Assembly: GCF_030129945.1 (NCBI RefSeq)
Contig: NZ_JARRAF010000041.1
Span: 1-37,180 of the forward strand
Length of the DNA stretch: 37,180 bases
Direction of reading: 5' to 3'
Origin: Parachitinimonas caeni
GTDB lineage: Bacteria > Pseudomonadota > Gammaproteobacteria > Burkholderiales > Chitinimonadaceae
In this document: positions 7,234 to 15,694 of the stretch, in pieces
How the letters are laid out: the number at the start of each line of letters is the position of its first letter
Numbering within the stretch: the first letter of the stretch is position 1
The notes under the pieces: model-generated
What the model was told of the DNA's origin: nothing
The model's input: the letters and a program-made list of their open reading frames with translations, nothing else
The model's database searches: none
Translations under genes and position numbers: made by a program

Positions 7234-7863
7234 ATGCGTGCCATTTTTCGCCGCCCTTCTGCCCTTGCCAGGTTGGCCGGTCTGGCCATGATCGCCGTAC
7301 TTGCTGGTTGTGCCAGCAAGCCTGTTACGCTCAATACCGCGCTGGCGGCAAATTCCAATGTGAATCCTGACGTGAACGGCCGGTCGTCGCCGATTGCTGT
7401 CCGGGTTTATCAACTGACCGGTACTTCTGCATTCAAGAGTGCCGACTTCTTCTCTTTATACGAGCGGGATAAGCAGACGCTTGGTGAGGAGTACATCTCT
7501 ACGGAGGAGTACATCCTGGTGCCCGGCGAGACAAAAAAAATTGAGCGCAAGCTGGATGACCGCGCCCGCGCCATTGGTGTGCTGGCGGCTTTTCGCGATC
7601 TGGAAAAGTCACAGTGGCGCAGCTTTGCCGAGATTACTGACGGACATCGCAGCTCGCTGTTGTCGCGTGAGGTGAAATTGCCGATTCTGGTGTCGGTGGA
7701 AGGACGCAAAGTGTCACTGAAGATCGGTGATGCTGCCGACGATGTGTCCAGCAAGGTTCAGCAAAAGGCTGGCGAGGTCGTTGAGGATGCCAAGAAATCA
7801 GCGGCTGATCGTGCTCAGGAAGAGGCGAAAGGCCAAGCCAAGAAGCTGATCAACCGCTTCTGA
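7234..7863 (+). CDS. tssJ: TssJ outer-membrane lipoprotein
   Basis: A protein of 209 residues. The lipoprotein signal (LARLAGLAMIAVLAGCASKP) has a clear LAGC lipobox, so the mature protein is anchored by its Cys to the outer membrane, where TssJ binds the periplasmic end of TssM. Family segments are PIAVRVYQLTGTSAFKSADF, FSLYERDKQTLGEE and EYILVPGETKKIERKLDDRA. The start at 7234 is chosen for the short positively charged n-region and an AGGAG about 12 bases upstream; the open frame extends further upstream without a plausible start. The C-terminus carries an extra tail of about 45 residues rich in Ala, Lys, Glu and Asp (DDVSSKVQQKAGEVVEDAKK onwards), probably a long helix, which is not usual for TssJ. 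Confidence 0.93.
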   Translation: MRAIFRRPSALARLAGLAMIAVLAGCASKPVTLNTALAANSNVNPDVNGRSSPIAVRVYQLTGTSAFKSADFFSLYERDKQTLGEEYISTEEYILVPGETKKIERKLDDRARAIGVLAAFRDLEKSQWRSFAEITDGHRSSLLSREVKLPILVSVEGRKVSLKIGDAADDVSSKVQQKAGEVVEDAKKSAADRAQEEAKGQAKKLINRF

Positions 7864-7903
7864 GGCATTGAGATTGTGTTTGTGATGCACAGTAGTAGCT
7901 TGA

Positions 7904-7939
7904 GCGGGCTTTGCTAGAACAAGCCCCGCCTGGTTTTTT
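7904..7939 (+). terminator. Terminator-like hairpin between tssJ and tssK
   Basis: GCGGGCTT (7904-7911) pairs with AAGCCCCGC (7921-7929) with one bulge and a 9-base loop, followed by a run of six T at 7934-7939. It has the form of an intrinsic terminator inside the rightward T6SS operon and may reduce transcription into tssK and beyond. Confidence 0.6.
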
Positions 7940-7997
7940 CACGCCGTTTGGCGGGCAGGCGACTTCATCAACTCATTGATATGGTGTTTTATTCAAA

Positions 7998-9332
7998 GTG
8001 AATAAAAACAAAGTTGTTTGGACGGAAGGGCTGTTCCTGCAGCCACACCACTTCCAGCAGCAGGAGCGCTACTACGAGCAGTATGTTAACAACCGTTGCG
8101 CGGCATTGGGAAACTGGGGTTGGGGCTATCTCAAGCTGGAAATTGATGCGGCGTCTCTCAAGCTGGGCAAGCTCGCATTGCTGACGGCAGAGGGCGTGTT
8201 CAAAGACGGTACCCCGTTTGTTGCGCCTGATATTGACGCCATTCCAACACCGCTCGACATTCCTTCCGATGTCTCGGATGAACTGGTGGTGCTGGCTTTG
8301 CCCTTGCCAGTAGACGGGCAGAATGAACAGCAGGTTGTTCCTTCCAGCCGGCCGACCTTGGCTCGGCATCAGGCCCTAGACATTGAGGTGGCCGACATCA
8401 CCGGCACGGCGGCCTTGCCGGCCTCCATGCTGGTTGGGCGGATCAACGCCCGGCTTATGCTCGAACGTGATGTGACCGGGGCCTATACCACGATTGGCGT
8501 TGCCAAGATCAGAGAACGCCGGGCCGATGGCGTGGTGGTGCTGGATACAGACTATATTCCGCCCGCGCTCAGTTGCCGTGCCGTGCCGATGCTGGATGGA
8601 TATGCGCGCGAAATCGTCGGCTTGTTGCGGCAGCGTGGTCGCGCGTTGGCGGCCCGCATCGCAAACCCTGGCCGTGGCAGCGTGGCAGAAATTGCCGAAT
8701 ACCTGCTGTTAGGCACCATCAATCGCTACGAGCCCGTGTTTTCGCATTTGGCGGATGCACCCGGCTTGCACCCCGAAGCCTTGTATCGCCACGGTTTGCA
8801 ACTCGCGGGTGATCTCGCCACCTTCAGTCATGAAGATCGCCTGCCTTTGCAGTTCGGCAAATATGATCATGACGATCTGGCAACCCACTACCACTTGCTG
8901 ATGGACGATCTGCGTCGCTCCTTGTCGATGGTGTTCGATCAGAGCGCTGTGGCAATCGAGCTGCAGGATCGCAAGTATGGCGTTCGGGTGGCCATCGTGC
9001 CGGATATGGAACTGCTGCGTCAGAGCGGCTTTGTGCTGGCTGCCAGCGCGCAGATTCCTGCCGAAGCCTTGCGTTTGCGCTTGCCGGCCCAGATGAAAGT
9101 TGGTCCGATCGAGAAGATCCGCGATCTCGTCAATCTGCAGCTGCCCGGCATTGCGCTGCGGTCTTTGCCGGTCGCGCCAAGGCAGGTGCCTTACCACGCC
9201 GGCTTCCACTACTTCGAGCTGGATCGTAACCACGAACTATGGGGGCAGCTGGAGAGATCCGGTGGCTTGGCCTTGCATGTTGCCGGTGATTTCCCAGGCC
9301 TGCAGCTCGAATTGTGGGCAATCAAGAGTTAA
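7998..9332 (+). CDS. tssK: TssK baseplate adaptor
   Basis: A protein of 444 residues, the normal size for TssK, the trimeric baseplate subunit that links TssF/TssG to the TssL/TssM membrane complex. The start (VVWTEGLFLQPHHFQQQERY) is the family signature, and SLSMVFDQSAVAIELQDRKY plus LPGIALRSLPVAPRQVPYHA near the C-terminus agree. The start codon is GTG at 7998, with a stop in frame 3 codons after an upstream ATG; no clear ribosome site precedes it. Together with the hairpin upstream, this suggests modest expression or coupling to another signal. The gene is followed by a 134-base gap before tssL. Confidence 0.97.
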   Translation: MNKNKVVWTEGLFLQPHHFQQQERYYEQYVNNRCAALGNWGWGYLKLEIDAASLKLGKLALLTAEGVFKDGTPFVAPDIDAIPTPLDIPSDVSDELVVLALPLPVDGQNEQQVVPSSRPTLARHQALDIEVADITGTAALPASMLVGRINARLMLERDVTGAYTTIGVAKIRERRADGVVVLDTDYIPPALSCRAVPMLDGYAREIVGLLRQRGRALAARIANPGRGSVAEIAEYLLLGTINRYEPVFSHLADAPGLHPEALYRHGLQLAGDLATFSHEDRLPLQFGKYDHDDLATHYHLLMDDLRRSLSMVFDQSAVAIELQDRKYGVRVAIVPDMELLRQSGFVLAASAQIPAEALRLRLPAQMKVGPIEKIRDLVNLQLPGIALRSLPVAPRQVPYHAGFHYFELDRNHELWGQLERSGGLALHVAGDFPGLQLELWAIKS

Positions 9333-9466
9333 ATGCCCGTTGATGCCTGCTGTCACCAAACTTGACGGTGCATCGTCAGGTATCCCCGCAGCAGGCCTTT
9401 CCGACAGGTTGAGCCCTACCCGAACAATGGCCGCTTGAATGCGGCGGCATCTAGGTAACTGCCAAC

Positions 9467-10738
9467 ATGGATATCGACTTCAATCTGATCAAACCCTCGC
9501 CAGGGGGAAGTGGCTCCTCGAATTCAGGTGGCCAGCAACCGGGCAATACGCTGCAGGATCTGGGCGGCGAGCACAATTACCGGGGCAGCGGCCGCCGCGT
9601 GGGCATGAACCCGCTGCTCAAATGCGCCAATCCCGTGCTGTATATGGTGGGTCACCTGCGCCAGAGTCAGCATCATCCCGACCCCTCCGCCCTGCGTGAC
9701 TACCTTGCTGACCGAATCCGCGAGTTCGAAGACGTGGCGCGCGCAGATGGCATTCGTCATGAGAACGTGATCGCGGCCCGGTATGTGCTGTGTACCTTTC
9801 TGGATGAGGTGGTGGCCAGTACCCCTTGGGGGGGGTCCGGCATCTGGTCGCGCCATAGCCTGTTGGTGATGTTTCACAACGAGACCTGGGGGGGCGAGAA
9901 GTTCTTCCAGCTCCTGTCCAAGCTGGCCGAGAACCCCGCCGGTAATCTTGATGTTCTGGAACTGATGTACTCCTGCCTGTGCCTGGGCTTTGAGGGCCGT
10001 TACCGTGTTGTCGATGGCGGTGGCGCGCAGCTCGAACTACTGCGTCGGCGCCTGTTGGAGTTGCTGCGCAAGCAACGAGGCGCCGCAGAGCGTGACCTCT
10101 CGCCAAACTGGAAAGGCGTCGTCACCGAGACGGTTCGCAAGTTCGCGGCAGTCCCGCTGTGGGTGGTGGTGGCCGTTGGTTGCGCGGTCTTGATGGCGAT
10201 TTACATGGCGTTTGTGCTGCGACTCAATGCCCAGTCAGACCCGGTGTTCGTGGCCATTCAGAACCTGCGGGCCAAGGCGCCGGTGGTGGTGGTGGAAAAG
10301 CCGGCTGCCAAGCCGCGTCTGGTTGGTCTGTTCGAGAAAGAAGTGCGCGAGGGCCTGGTTTCCGTCATGGATAGCGAGAACCGCTCAGTCGTGACCATCC
10401 GGGGTGATGGCCTGTTTGAGTCCGGCAGTGCCCAGCTGAATGATCGCTACCTGCCGTTGCTGAACCGGATTGGTGACGAACTGAACAAGGTGCCCGGCAA
10501 GGTGTTGATCACCGGCCATACCGACAACGTGCCGGTACGTTCACTGTGGTACCCGTCGAACTGGCATCTGTCCAAGGCGCGGGCCGAGGCGGTGAAGGAT
10601 ATTCTGGCGGTGCGCGTCGCTGCCAACCGCATCGAGATTGATGGTCGTTCCGATATGGAACCGGTTGCACCCAATGACACGCCAGCCAACAAGGCGCGCA
10701 ATCGTCGGGTCGAAATTACCGTGTTCGTTACCAAGTAA
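9467..10738 (+). CDS. tssL: TssL (DotU) inner-membrane protein with OmpA-like domain
   Basis: A protein of 423 residues. After a Gly/Ser-rich N-terminus, residues about 45-220 form the cytoplasmic DotU domain (NPLLKCANPVLYMVGHLRQS, AARYVLCTFLDEVVASTPWG, then LLVMFHNETWGGEKFF and LELMYSCLCLGFEGRYRV). One membrane helix follows at about 227-250 (PLWVVVAVGCAVLMAIYMAF). The periplasmic part carries an OmpA/MotB-like peptidoglycan-binding domain (VLITGHTDNVPVRS, then YPSNWHLSKARAEAV and NRRVEITVF). This is the evolved TssL architecture, in which the protein itself anchors the membrane complex to the cell wall. AGGTAA upstream serves as ribosome site. It is followed by tssM after 26 bases. Confidence 0.97.
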   Translation: MDIDFNLIKPSPGGSGSSNSGGQQPGNTLQDLGGEHNYRGSGRRVGMNPLLKCANPVLYMVGHLRQSQHHPDPSALRDYLADRIREFEDVARADGIRHENVIAARYVLCTFLDEVVASTPWGGSGIWSRHSLLVMFHNETWGGEKFFQLLSKLAENPAGNLDVLELMYSCLCLGFEGRYRVVDGGGAQLELLRRRLLELLRKQRGAAERDLSPNWKGVVTETVRKFAAVPLWVVVAVGCAVLMAIYMAFVLRLNAQSDPVFVAIQNLRAKAPVVVVEKPAAKPRLVGLFEKEVREGLVSVMDSENRSVVTIRGDGLFESGSAQLNDRYLPLLNRIGDELNKVPGKVLITGHTDNVPVRSLWYPSNWHLSKARAEAVKDILAVRVAANRIEIDGRSDMEPVAPNDTPANKARNRRVEITVFVTK

Positions 10739-10764
10739 TGCGTGAGCAATACCCAGGATAAGCA

Positions 10765-13700
10765 ATGAGATCGATTCTAGGACTGATTTTCAACCGCTGG
10801 GTGCTTGCTGCACTTGGTTTCCTGTGCTTTGCACTGCTGGTCTGGTTCATTGGGCCACTGGTGGCGATAGCTGAATACCGGCCACTCGGGCCTGCATGGA
10901 TCAGGCTGGCGCTGATATTCGGCGTGGTCTTCGCCTACCTGTTTACGGTGACGCTGGAATTCTGGCGTGCCCGTCGTGCCAGCAAGTCGCTCGAAGCTGG
11001 CATGCTGGCGCCTGCTCAGACGGTTGAACCGGGGACGGCCGCTGCCACCGAACATACCCAGCTACAGCAACGTTTTTCCGAAGCCTTGCAAGTGCTCAAG
11101 CTTGCGCGCAGCAAATCTGCGGGAAAAGGTTGGCGTGGCGCCATGGCGGGGCTTGATAGCAGCCGCTATTTATATGAACTGCCTTGGTATGTGATTGTTG
11201 GCGCGCCCGGCACTGGCAAAACCACGGCCCTGGTCAACTCCGGCTTGCACTTTCCGCTGGCAGAGCGCTTTGGCTCGGAAAGTGTGCAAGGGGTTGGTGG
11301 CACCCGTAACTGCAACTGGCTGTTTACCGATAATGCGGTTCTGCTCGACACCGCAGGTCGCTACTCCACCCAGGCCAGCGACAAGCAGGCTGATTCGAAA
11401 GAGTGGGCGAGTTTTCTGCAGCTATTGGCCAAAAACCGCCCGCGTCAGCCCATCAATGGCGTGATGGTGACCATCAGCGCTACCGACCTGATCCACGCCA
11501 CCACTACCGAGCTGGACCTCCAAGCCAATGCCTTGCGCAACCGGATTCAGGAACTGCACAAAGAGCTGAAGATCAGCTTCCCGATTTATCTGCTGGTCAC
11601 CAAATCAGACGTACTGTCTGGTTTTGCCGAGTTTTTTGACGAGATGACCGCAGAAGAGCGGGCACAGGTCTGGGGAGTGTCCTTCCCGCTCGCCAAGGAA
11701 GGTGCAGAGCCGGTTGGCATGCATACCGTGTTCCCGGTGGAGTTTGATTCGCTGCTTGATCGTCTCAATCAACGGGTGCTTGATCTGCTGGAGAAGGAGC
11801 GAGATGCCGAACGCCGTTCGCGCCTGTATAGCTTCCCGCAGAATTTTGCCGAAATGGGCGGCCCGTTGACGGAGTTTCTGCGTTTGGTGTTCGCACCCAG
11901 CCCATATGAGCAGCCCGTCATGCTGCGAGGTGTCTACTTCACCAGCGGCACGCAGGATGGTGCACAGGTTGATCCGTTATTTGGCCAGTTTGCCCGGCCC
12001 TTGGCGCTGGATCGTCCTGCGCCGGTTCAGCGAAAGGCCAGCGGCCGCAGCTACTTTATTTCCCGCCTGCTGACAGACGTGATTTTTGCCGAATCGCAAC
12101 TGGCGGGCACCAATCGACGCTGGCTACGCCGTCGCAACCTGATCATGGGTGGCGGTTATGCTGCTTTTGCCTTGGTTTCGGTCGGCGCATTGGCAGGCTG
12201 GACGGTCAGCTATCTGCGAAATGATGGCTATCTGCTGGATGTCGAGAAGCAACTGCCGGCCGCGCGCAAGAAGGTGGATGGCGTGGTTACCACACGGGCC
12301 GAGCAACTCTCCGATCTGCTGCCGGCGCTGGAGGTGGTCCGTGACGTTGCGTCCACACAGGAAGTCAAACAGGACAAAGCTCCATACAGCATGCGTCTGG
12401 GTTTGTATCAGGGCGACAAATTGCATTCGGCCGCTGACAACGCCTACAAGCGCTTGCTGCACGAAGCACTGCTGCCCCGCATCGCCTTCCGCCTGGAAGA
12501 GGCCCTGCGTAACGCCGGAGATGATCCGGAACTGCGTTACGAAGCCTTGAAGGCATATTTGATGATTCATGATGCCGATCACTTTGACGCAACGGCGTTC
12601 AAGACCTGGGTACTGGTGGATTGGGAAGCGCGACTGTCGCGTGATGTCACCAGCCAGCAGCGGGCCGAACTGGCACTGCATCTGGATGCGTTGCTGGCCA
12701 ACAAGTCTGTGACCAGCCCGGTGCCGCTGGATGAAAAGCTGGTTGCCGAAGCGCGGGAAGCTCTGCTGCGGCGGACCCTGGCGGAGCGCGTCTATGGCCG
12801 CCTCAAGCGCATGGGAATCGCCCGCGAGGTGCCTGACTTCAAGGCAACCGAAATCGCCGGCCCGCAAGCCATGGTGGTCTTGACCCGAACCAGCGGTGAG
12901 CCATTGAGTAAGGGTGTATCCGGCTTCTATTCGCTGCGTGGGTACTACCAGCACTTCATGAAGGAAATCAACGGCGTGGCCCGTGAGATGGCGGAAGAGC
13001 AGAGCTGGGTGCTTGGCGTCAAGCAGCAGGCCCCCGCCAGCGTGCCTGCCGGAACGACCGTGCCAACGGAGTTTGATCCGGCCGCACTCAAGAAGCTGAA
13101 CGAAGACGTGCGCAAGCTGTACCTTGAGGAGTACGCCAATACCTGGGAGAAGTATGTTGGCGATATCAAGCTCGTGCAGTTCGGCAATCTGCAGCAGAGC
13201 GTCAATGCTGCGCGCGTTCTGTCGGCGCCTGACTCGCCACTGGCTGCCTTGTTGCGCGGCATCGTTAAGGAAACATCGCTGACACAGATTGCCGAGGCGG
13301 ACAAAACCGTGGTCGATAAGGCCAGCGACACCCTTAATCAGAAGAAGGAAGCGTTGAAGCGAATGATTGGTCAGGGTGACCAGCTGACGCCGGCAGATAC
13401 GGCTTCCTATCGTCTGGAGCGCATCGTGGATGATCGGTTTGAAGGTCTGCGTCGTCTGGTGCGTAGTCCGCAGGCAGGCCAGCCAGCACCGCTTGATGCC
13501 TCTCTGGGTTTGCTCAACGAGTTCTATACCTACCTGACTGCGACCGACACCGCGGTGAAATCTGGCGTGCCGGCGCCGCAGAGCGATTTGCCAACCCGCC
13601 TCAAGGCCGAGTCGGCACGCATGCCCGAGCCTATGCGTTCAGTCATGCAGTCGCTGTCTACCGCCGGGGTAAGTCAGGCCTTGGGTGTGACCCGCGACAA

Positions 13701-14400
13701 TCTTTCATCCAGCATGAGTTCTGCAGTCGCCGACTTCTGTTCGAAGGCTGTTGGCGGTCGCTATCCGTTCAACCGCCATGCCAGCAGCGACGTGCGTCAG
13801 GATGACTTTGCCCGCCTGTTTGCCACCGGGGGCGTGCTTGACGAGTTCTTCCAGAAAAATCTTGCGCAGTATGTCGACACCGGCAAGAAGCCTTGGCAGT
13901 TCCGTCAGGTAGGCGAGGGTTCCATGGGGAATGCGTCGGGTGCGCTGATCCAGTTCCAGCGCGCGGCGGTGATTCGCGATGTGTTCTTCCAGGGCGGTGC
14001 GCGTACCCCAACGCTCAAGCTTGATTTCAAGCCGGTTGAGATGGATGCAAGCCTGATCCAGTCGGTGATTGATATTGATGGTCAGGTCATCAAGTATGCG
14101 CACGGTCCTCAGGTACCAACCACAATCAGCTGGCCAGGCCCCAAGGGGAGTGGTCAGGTGCGAGTCCAGTTTGTCGGGCAAGGTGGTGCCGAAGCGGGAG
14201 GCATGGTGTTTGAAGGGGCCTGGGCGCTGTTCCGCGCACTGGACAAAGCACAGATCGTTTCGACCAACCAACCTGAGAAGTTCCGGGTGATCTTCGATAT
14301 CAACGGTAAGAAGGCGCAGTATGAAGTGACCTCCGGCAGCGTGCAGAATCCGTTCCGCCTGTCCGAGCTTGCCCAATTCCAGTGCCCGTCGAGGTTGTGA
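10765..14400 (+). CDS. tssM: TssM (IcmF) inner-membrane complex protein
   Basis: A protein of 1211 residues, the full length for IcmF-type TssM, which spans the inner membrane and reaches through the periplasm to TssJ. Two N-terminal membrane helices (about 12-30 and 46-63) and a third near 458-480 (GGYAAFALVSVGALAGWTVS) flank a cytoplasmic domain with an intact Walker A motif, GAPGTGKT, at 146-153 and a Walker B-like LLDTAGRY. The long C-terminal part (from 481) is periplasmic and ends with the conserved TssM C-terminal domain (AWALFRALDKAQIV, and FDINGKKAQYEVTSGSVQNP). The intact Walker A suggests an NTP-binding form. tagF starts 1 base after its stop. Confidence 0.97.
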   Translation: MRSILGLIFNRWVLAALGFLCFALLVWFIGPLVAIAEYRPLGPAWIRLALIFGVVFAYLFTVTLEFWRARRASKSLEAGMLAPAQTVEPGTAAATEHTQLQQRFSEALQVLKLARSKSAGKGWRGAMAGLDSSRYLYELPWYVIVGAPGTGKTTALVNSGLHFPLAERFGSESVQGVGGTRNCNWLFTDNAVLLDTAGRYSTQASDKQADSKEWASFLQLLAKNRPRQPINGVMVTISATDLIHATTTELDLQANALRNRIQELHKELKISFPIYLLVTKSDVLSGFAEFFDEMTAEERAQVWGVSFPLAKEGAEPVGMHTVFPVEFDSLLDRLNQRVLDLLEKERDAERRSRLYSFPQNFAEMGGPLTEFLRLVFAPSPYEQPVMLRGVYFTSGTQDGAQVDPLFGQFARPLALDRPAPVQRKASGRSYFISRLLTDVIFAESQLAGTNRRWLRRRNLIMGGGYAAFALVSVGALAGWTVSYLRNDGYLLDVEKQLPAARKKVDGVVTTRAEQLSDLLPALEVVRDVASTQEVKQDKAPYSMRLGLYQGDKLHSAADNAYKRLLHEALLPRIAFRLEEALRNAGDDPELRYEALKAYLMIHDADHFDATAFKTWVLVDWEARLSRDVTSQQRAELALHLDALLANKSVTSPVPLDEKLVAEAREALLRRTLAERVYGRLKRMGIAREVPDFKATEIAGPQAMVVLTRTSGEPLSKGVSGFYSLRGYYQHFMKEINGVAREMAEEQSWVLGVKQQAPASVPAGTTVPTEFDPAALKKLNEDVRKLYLEEYANTWEKYVGDIKLVQFGNLQQSVNAARVLSAPDSPLAALLRGIVKETSLTQIAEADKTVVDKASDTLNQKKEALKRMIGQGDQLTPADTASYRLERIVDDRFEGLRRLVRSPQAGQPAPLDASLGLLNEFYTYLTATDTAVKSGVPAPQSDLPTRLKAESARMPEPMRSVMQSLSTAGVSQALGVTRDNLSSSMSSAVADFCSKAVGGRYPFNRHASSDVRQDDFARLFATGGVLDEFFQKNLAQYVDTGKKPWQFRQVGEGSMGNASGALIQFQRAAVIRDVFFQGGARTPTLKLDFKPVEMDASLIQSVIDIDGQVIKYAHGPQVPTTISWPGPKGSGQVRVQFVGQGGAEAGGMVFEGAWALFRALDKAQIVSTNQPEKFRVIFDINGKKAQYEVTSGSVQNPFRLSELAQFQCPSRL

Positions 14401-14401
14401 T

Positions 14402-15160
14402 ATGAGCGGTAATGATCTACCCGTGGCGGGTTGGTACGGCAAAATTCCGGCGCTGGCCGATTTTGCCTCACGCCGGCTCGACCCTGCGTTTGTAACCGCC
14501 TGGGATGGCTGGTTGCGCGCATCGCTGCTGGTCAGCAAAGAGAAGTTGGGCCAAGCCTGGCTGGATCGTTACCTGACTGCCAGAGTCTGGCGGTTTCTGC
14601 TGACGCCCGGTGTTTGCGGCAATGCTGCTTACATCGGCGTCATGATGCCCAGCGTGGACGGTGTAGGTCGCTACTACCCGTTTACCATCTGCGCCCCCAT
14701 CAGCCCGCCCTGGACCGCCCGCTTTGCCCGCGCTGAGGGGATGGGCTGGTTTTCCCAGGTGGAGCGGGTGGCGCTGGAGGCGTTGTCGCAGAATCTAAGC
14801 CCCGATCACATCGACGAAGCCTTGCTACGCTGTGGTTTACCGCGTGCCTTGCCGGAAGATGCCCAGCTAGATGACACCGTGTCGCAACTGGCGGATGCCT
14901 GGCGTTTACGACCAAATGCCATCACCCAGATGGGGTTGAAAGGGGCGCATTCGCTGGGGGATCTGTTTCTTTCGATGGGGCGTACCACCTTTGGCCGCAT
15001 GAGCGAAGGCAAATCTTTGTGGTGGACCGATGCCCCGGAATTCGCCATGCCCATCCTGCTACGCTTCGACGGGATGCCACCCCCTCATGCGTTTGCCCAG
15101 TTCTTGCTGCTGCGACCGGGTGAGCCAGAGGCCAGCCAATCGGTGATGGCGGGTTACTGA
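14402..15160 (+). CDS. tagF: TagF (ImpM/SciT) T6SS accessory regulator
   Basis: A protein of 252 residues of the TagF family. It starts SGNDLPVAGWYGKIPALADF followed by ASRRLDP, the typical GWYGKLPxxGDF opening, and has GVMMPSVDGVGRYYPFTICA and PEFAMPILLRFDGMPPPHAF. In P. aeruginosa, TagF is a post-translational repressor of T6SS assembly that acts alongside the PpkA/PppA phosphorylation pathway through the FHA protein. A tagH-like gene is present here, but no ppkA or pppA is visible. The ATG at 14402 lies 1 base after the tssM stop, so translation is probably coupled; an upstream ATG at 14369 would overlap tssM and does not match the family start. Confidence 0.93.
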   Translation: MSGNDLPVAGWYGKIPALADFASRRLDPAFVTAWDGWLRASLLVSKEKLGQAWLDRYLTARVWRFLLTPGVCGNAAYIGVMMPSVDGVGRYYPFTICAPISPPWTARFARAEGMGWFSQVERVALEALSQNLSPDHIDEALLRCGLPRALPEDAQLDDTVSQLADAWRLRPNAITQMGLKGAHSLGDLFLSMGRTTFGRMSEGKSLWWTDAPEFAMPILLRFDGMPPPHAFAQFLLLRPGEPEASQSVMAGY

Positions 15161-15171
15161 GGGTTCAAACC

Positions 15172-15672
15172 ATGAGCATCGATGTCTTTCCTCTAGAGCG
15201 CCTGCAGCCCACCTTGCTGGATCGTCTGACGGATGAAGAGCCGGACAAGGTGGAAGAAGCTCCTGAATCCCGCACTGTTGCCAAATCTCAGTACCGTAAA
15301 GCGGTGTTGCGTGATCTGGGCTGGTTGTTGAATGCCACGCAACTCGTGTCGCAACGCGATCTGGTCGGGCTGGATGAAGTGGCGCATTCCGTCGTGAATT
15401 ACGGCCTGCCGCCGTTATCTGGTCGCAATCTGTCTCAGCTCGATCCCCGCTCGCTGGAGCGTTCGATCCGCGACAGTATTCTGTGTTTCGAGCCGCGCAT
15501 CCTGGCCGAAAGTCTGGTGGTCACCATGCTGGAGTACGATGTGCTTTCAAGCCATAACCTGATTGGCTTTGAAATTCGCGGTGTCCTCTGGGCGCAACCC
15601 TATCCTATCGAGCTGCTGCTCAAAACCCAGCTGGACCTCGAACGCGGGGAATTCCGCGTCGTGGACGCCTGA
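15172..15672 (+). CDS. tssE: TssE (gp25-like) baseplate protein
   Basis: A protein of 166 residues, homologous to phage T4 gp25, the baseplate component that seeds sheath polymerisation. The N-terminus (PTLLDRLTDEEPDKVEEAPE) and following SQYRKAVLRDLGWLLNATQL are standard, as are HSVVNYGLPPLSGRNLSQLD, then IRDSILCFEPRILAESLVVT. The C-terminus FEIRGVLWAQPYPIELLLKT is the conserved gp25 strand-helix region. It begins 11 bases after tagF and is followed by tssF after 22 bases. Confidence 0.96.
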   Translation: MSIDVFPLERLQPTLLDRLTDEEPDKVEEAPESRTVAKSQYRKAVLRDLGWLLNATQLVSQRDLVGLDEVAHSVVNYGLPPLSGRNLSQLDPRSLERSIRDSILCFEPRILAESLVVTMLEYDVLSSHNLIGFEIRGVLWAQPYPIELLLKTQLDLERGEFRVVDA

Positions 15673-15694
15673 GCAACCCTCGTTCCGAGCCTGT

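Noticed and set aside
12124-12954. 276-residue minus-strand ORF within tssM
   Set aside because: Shadow of the TssM periplasmic region.
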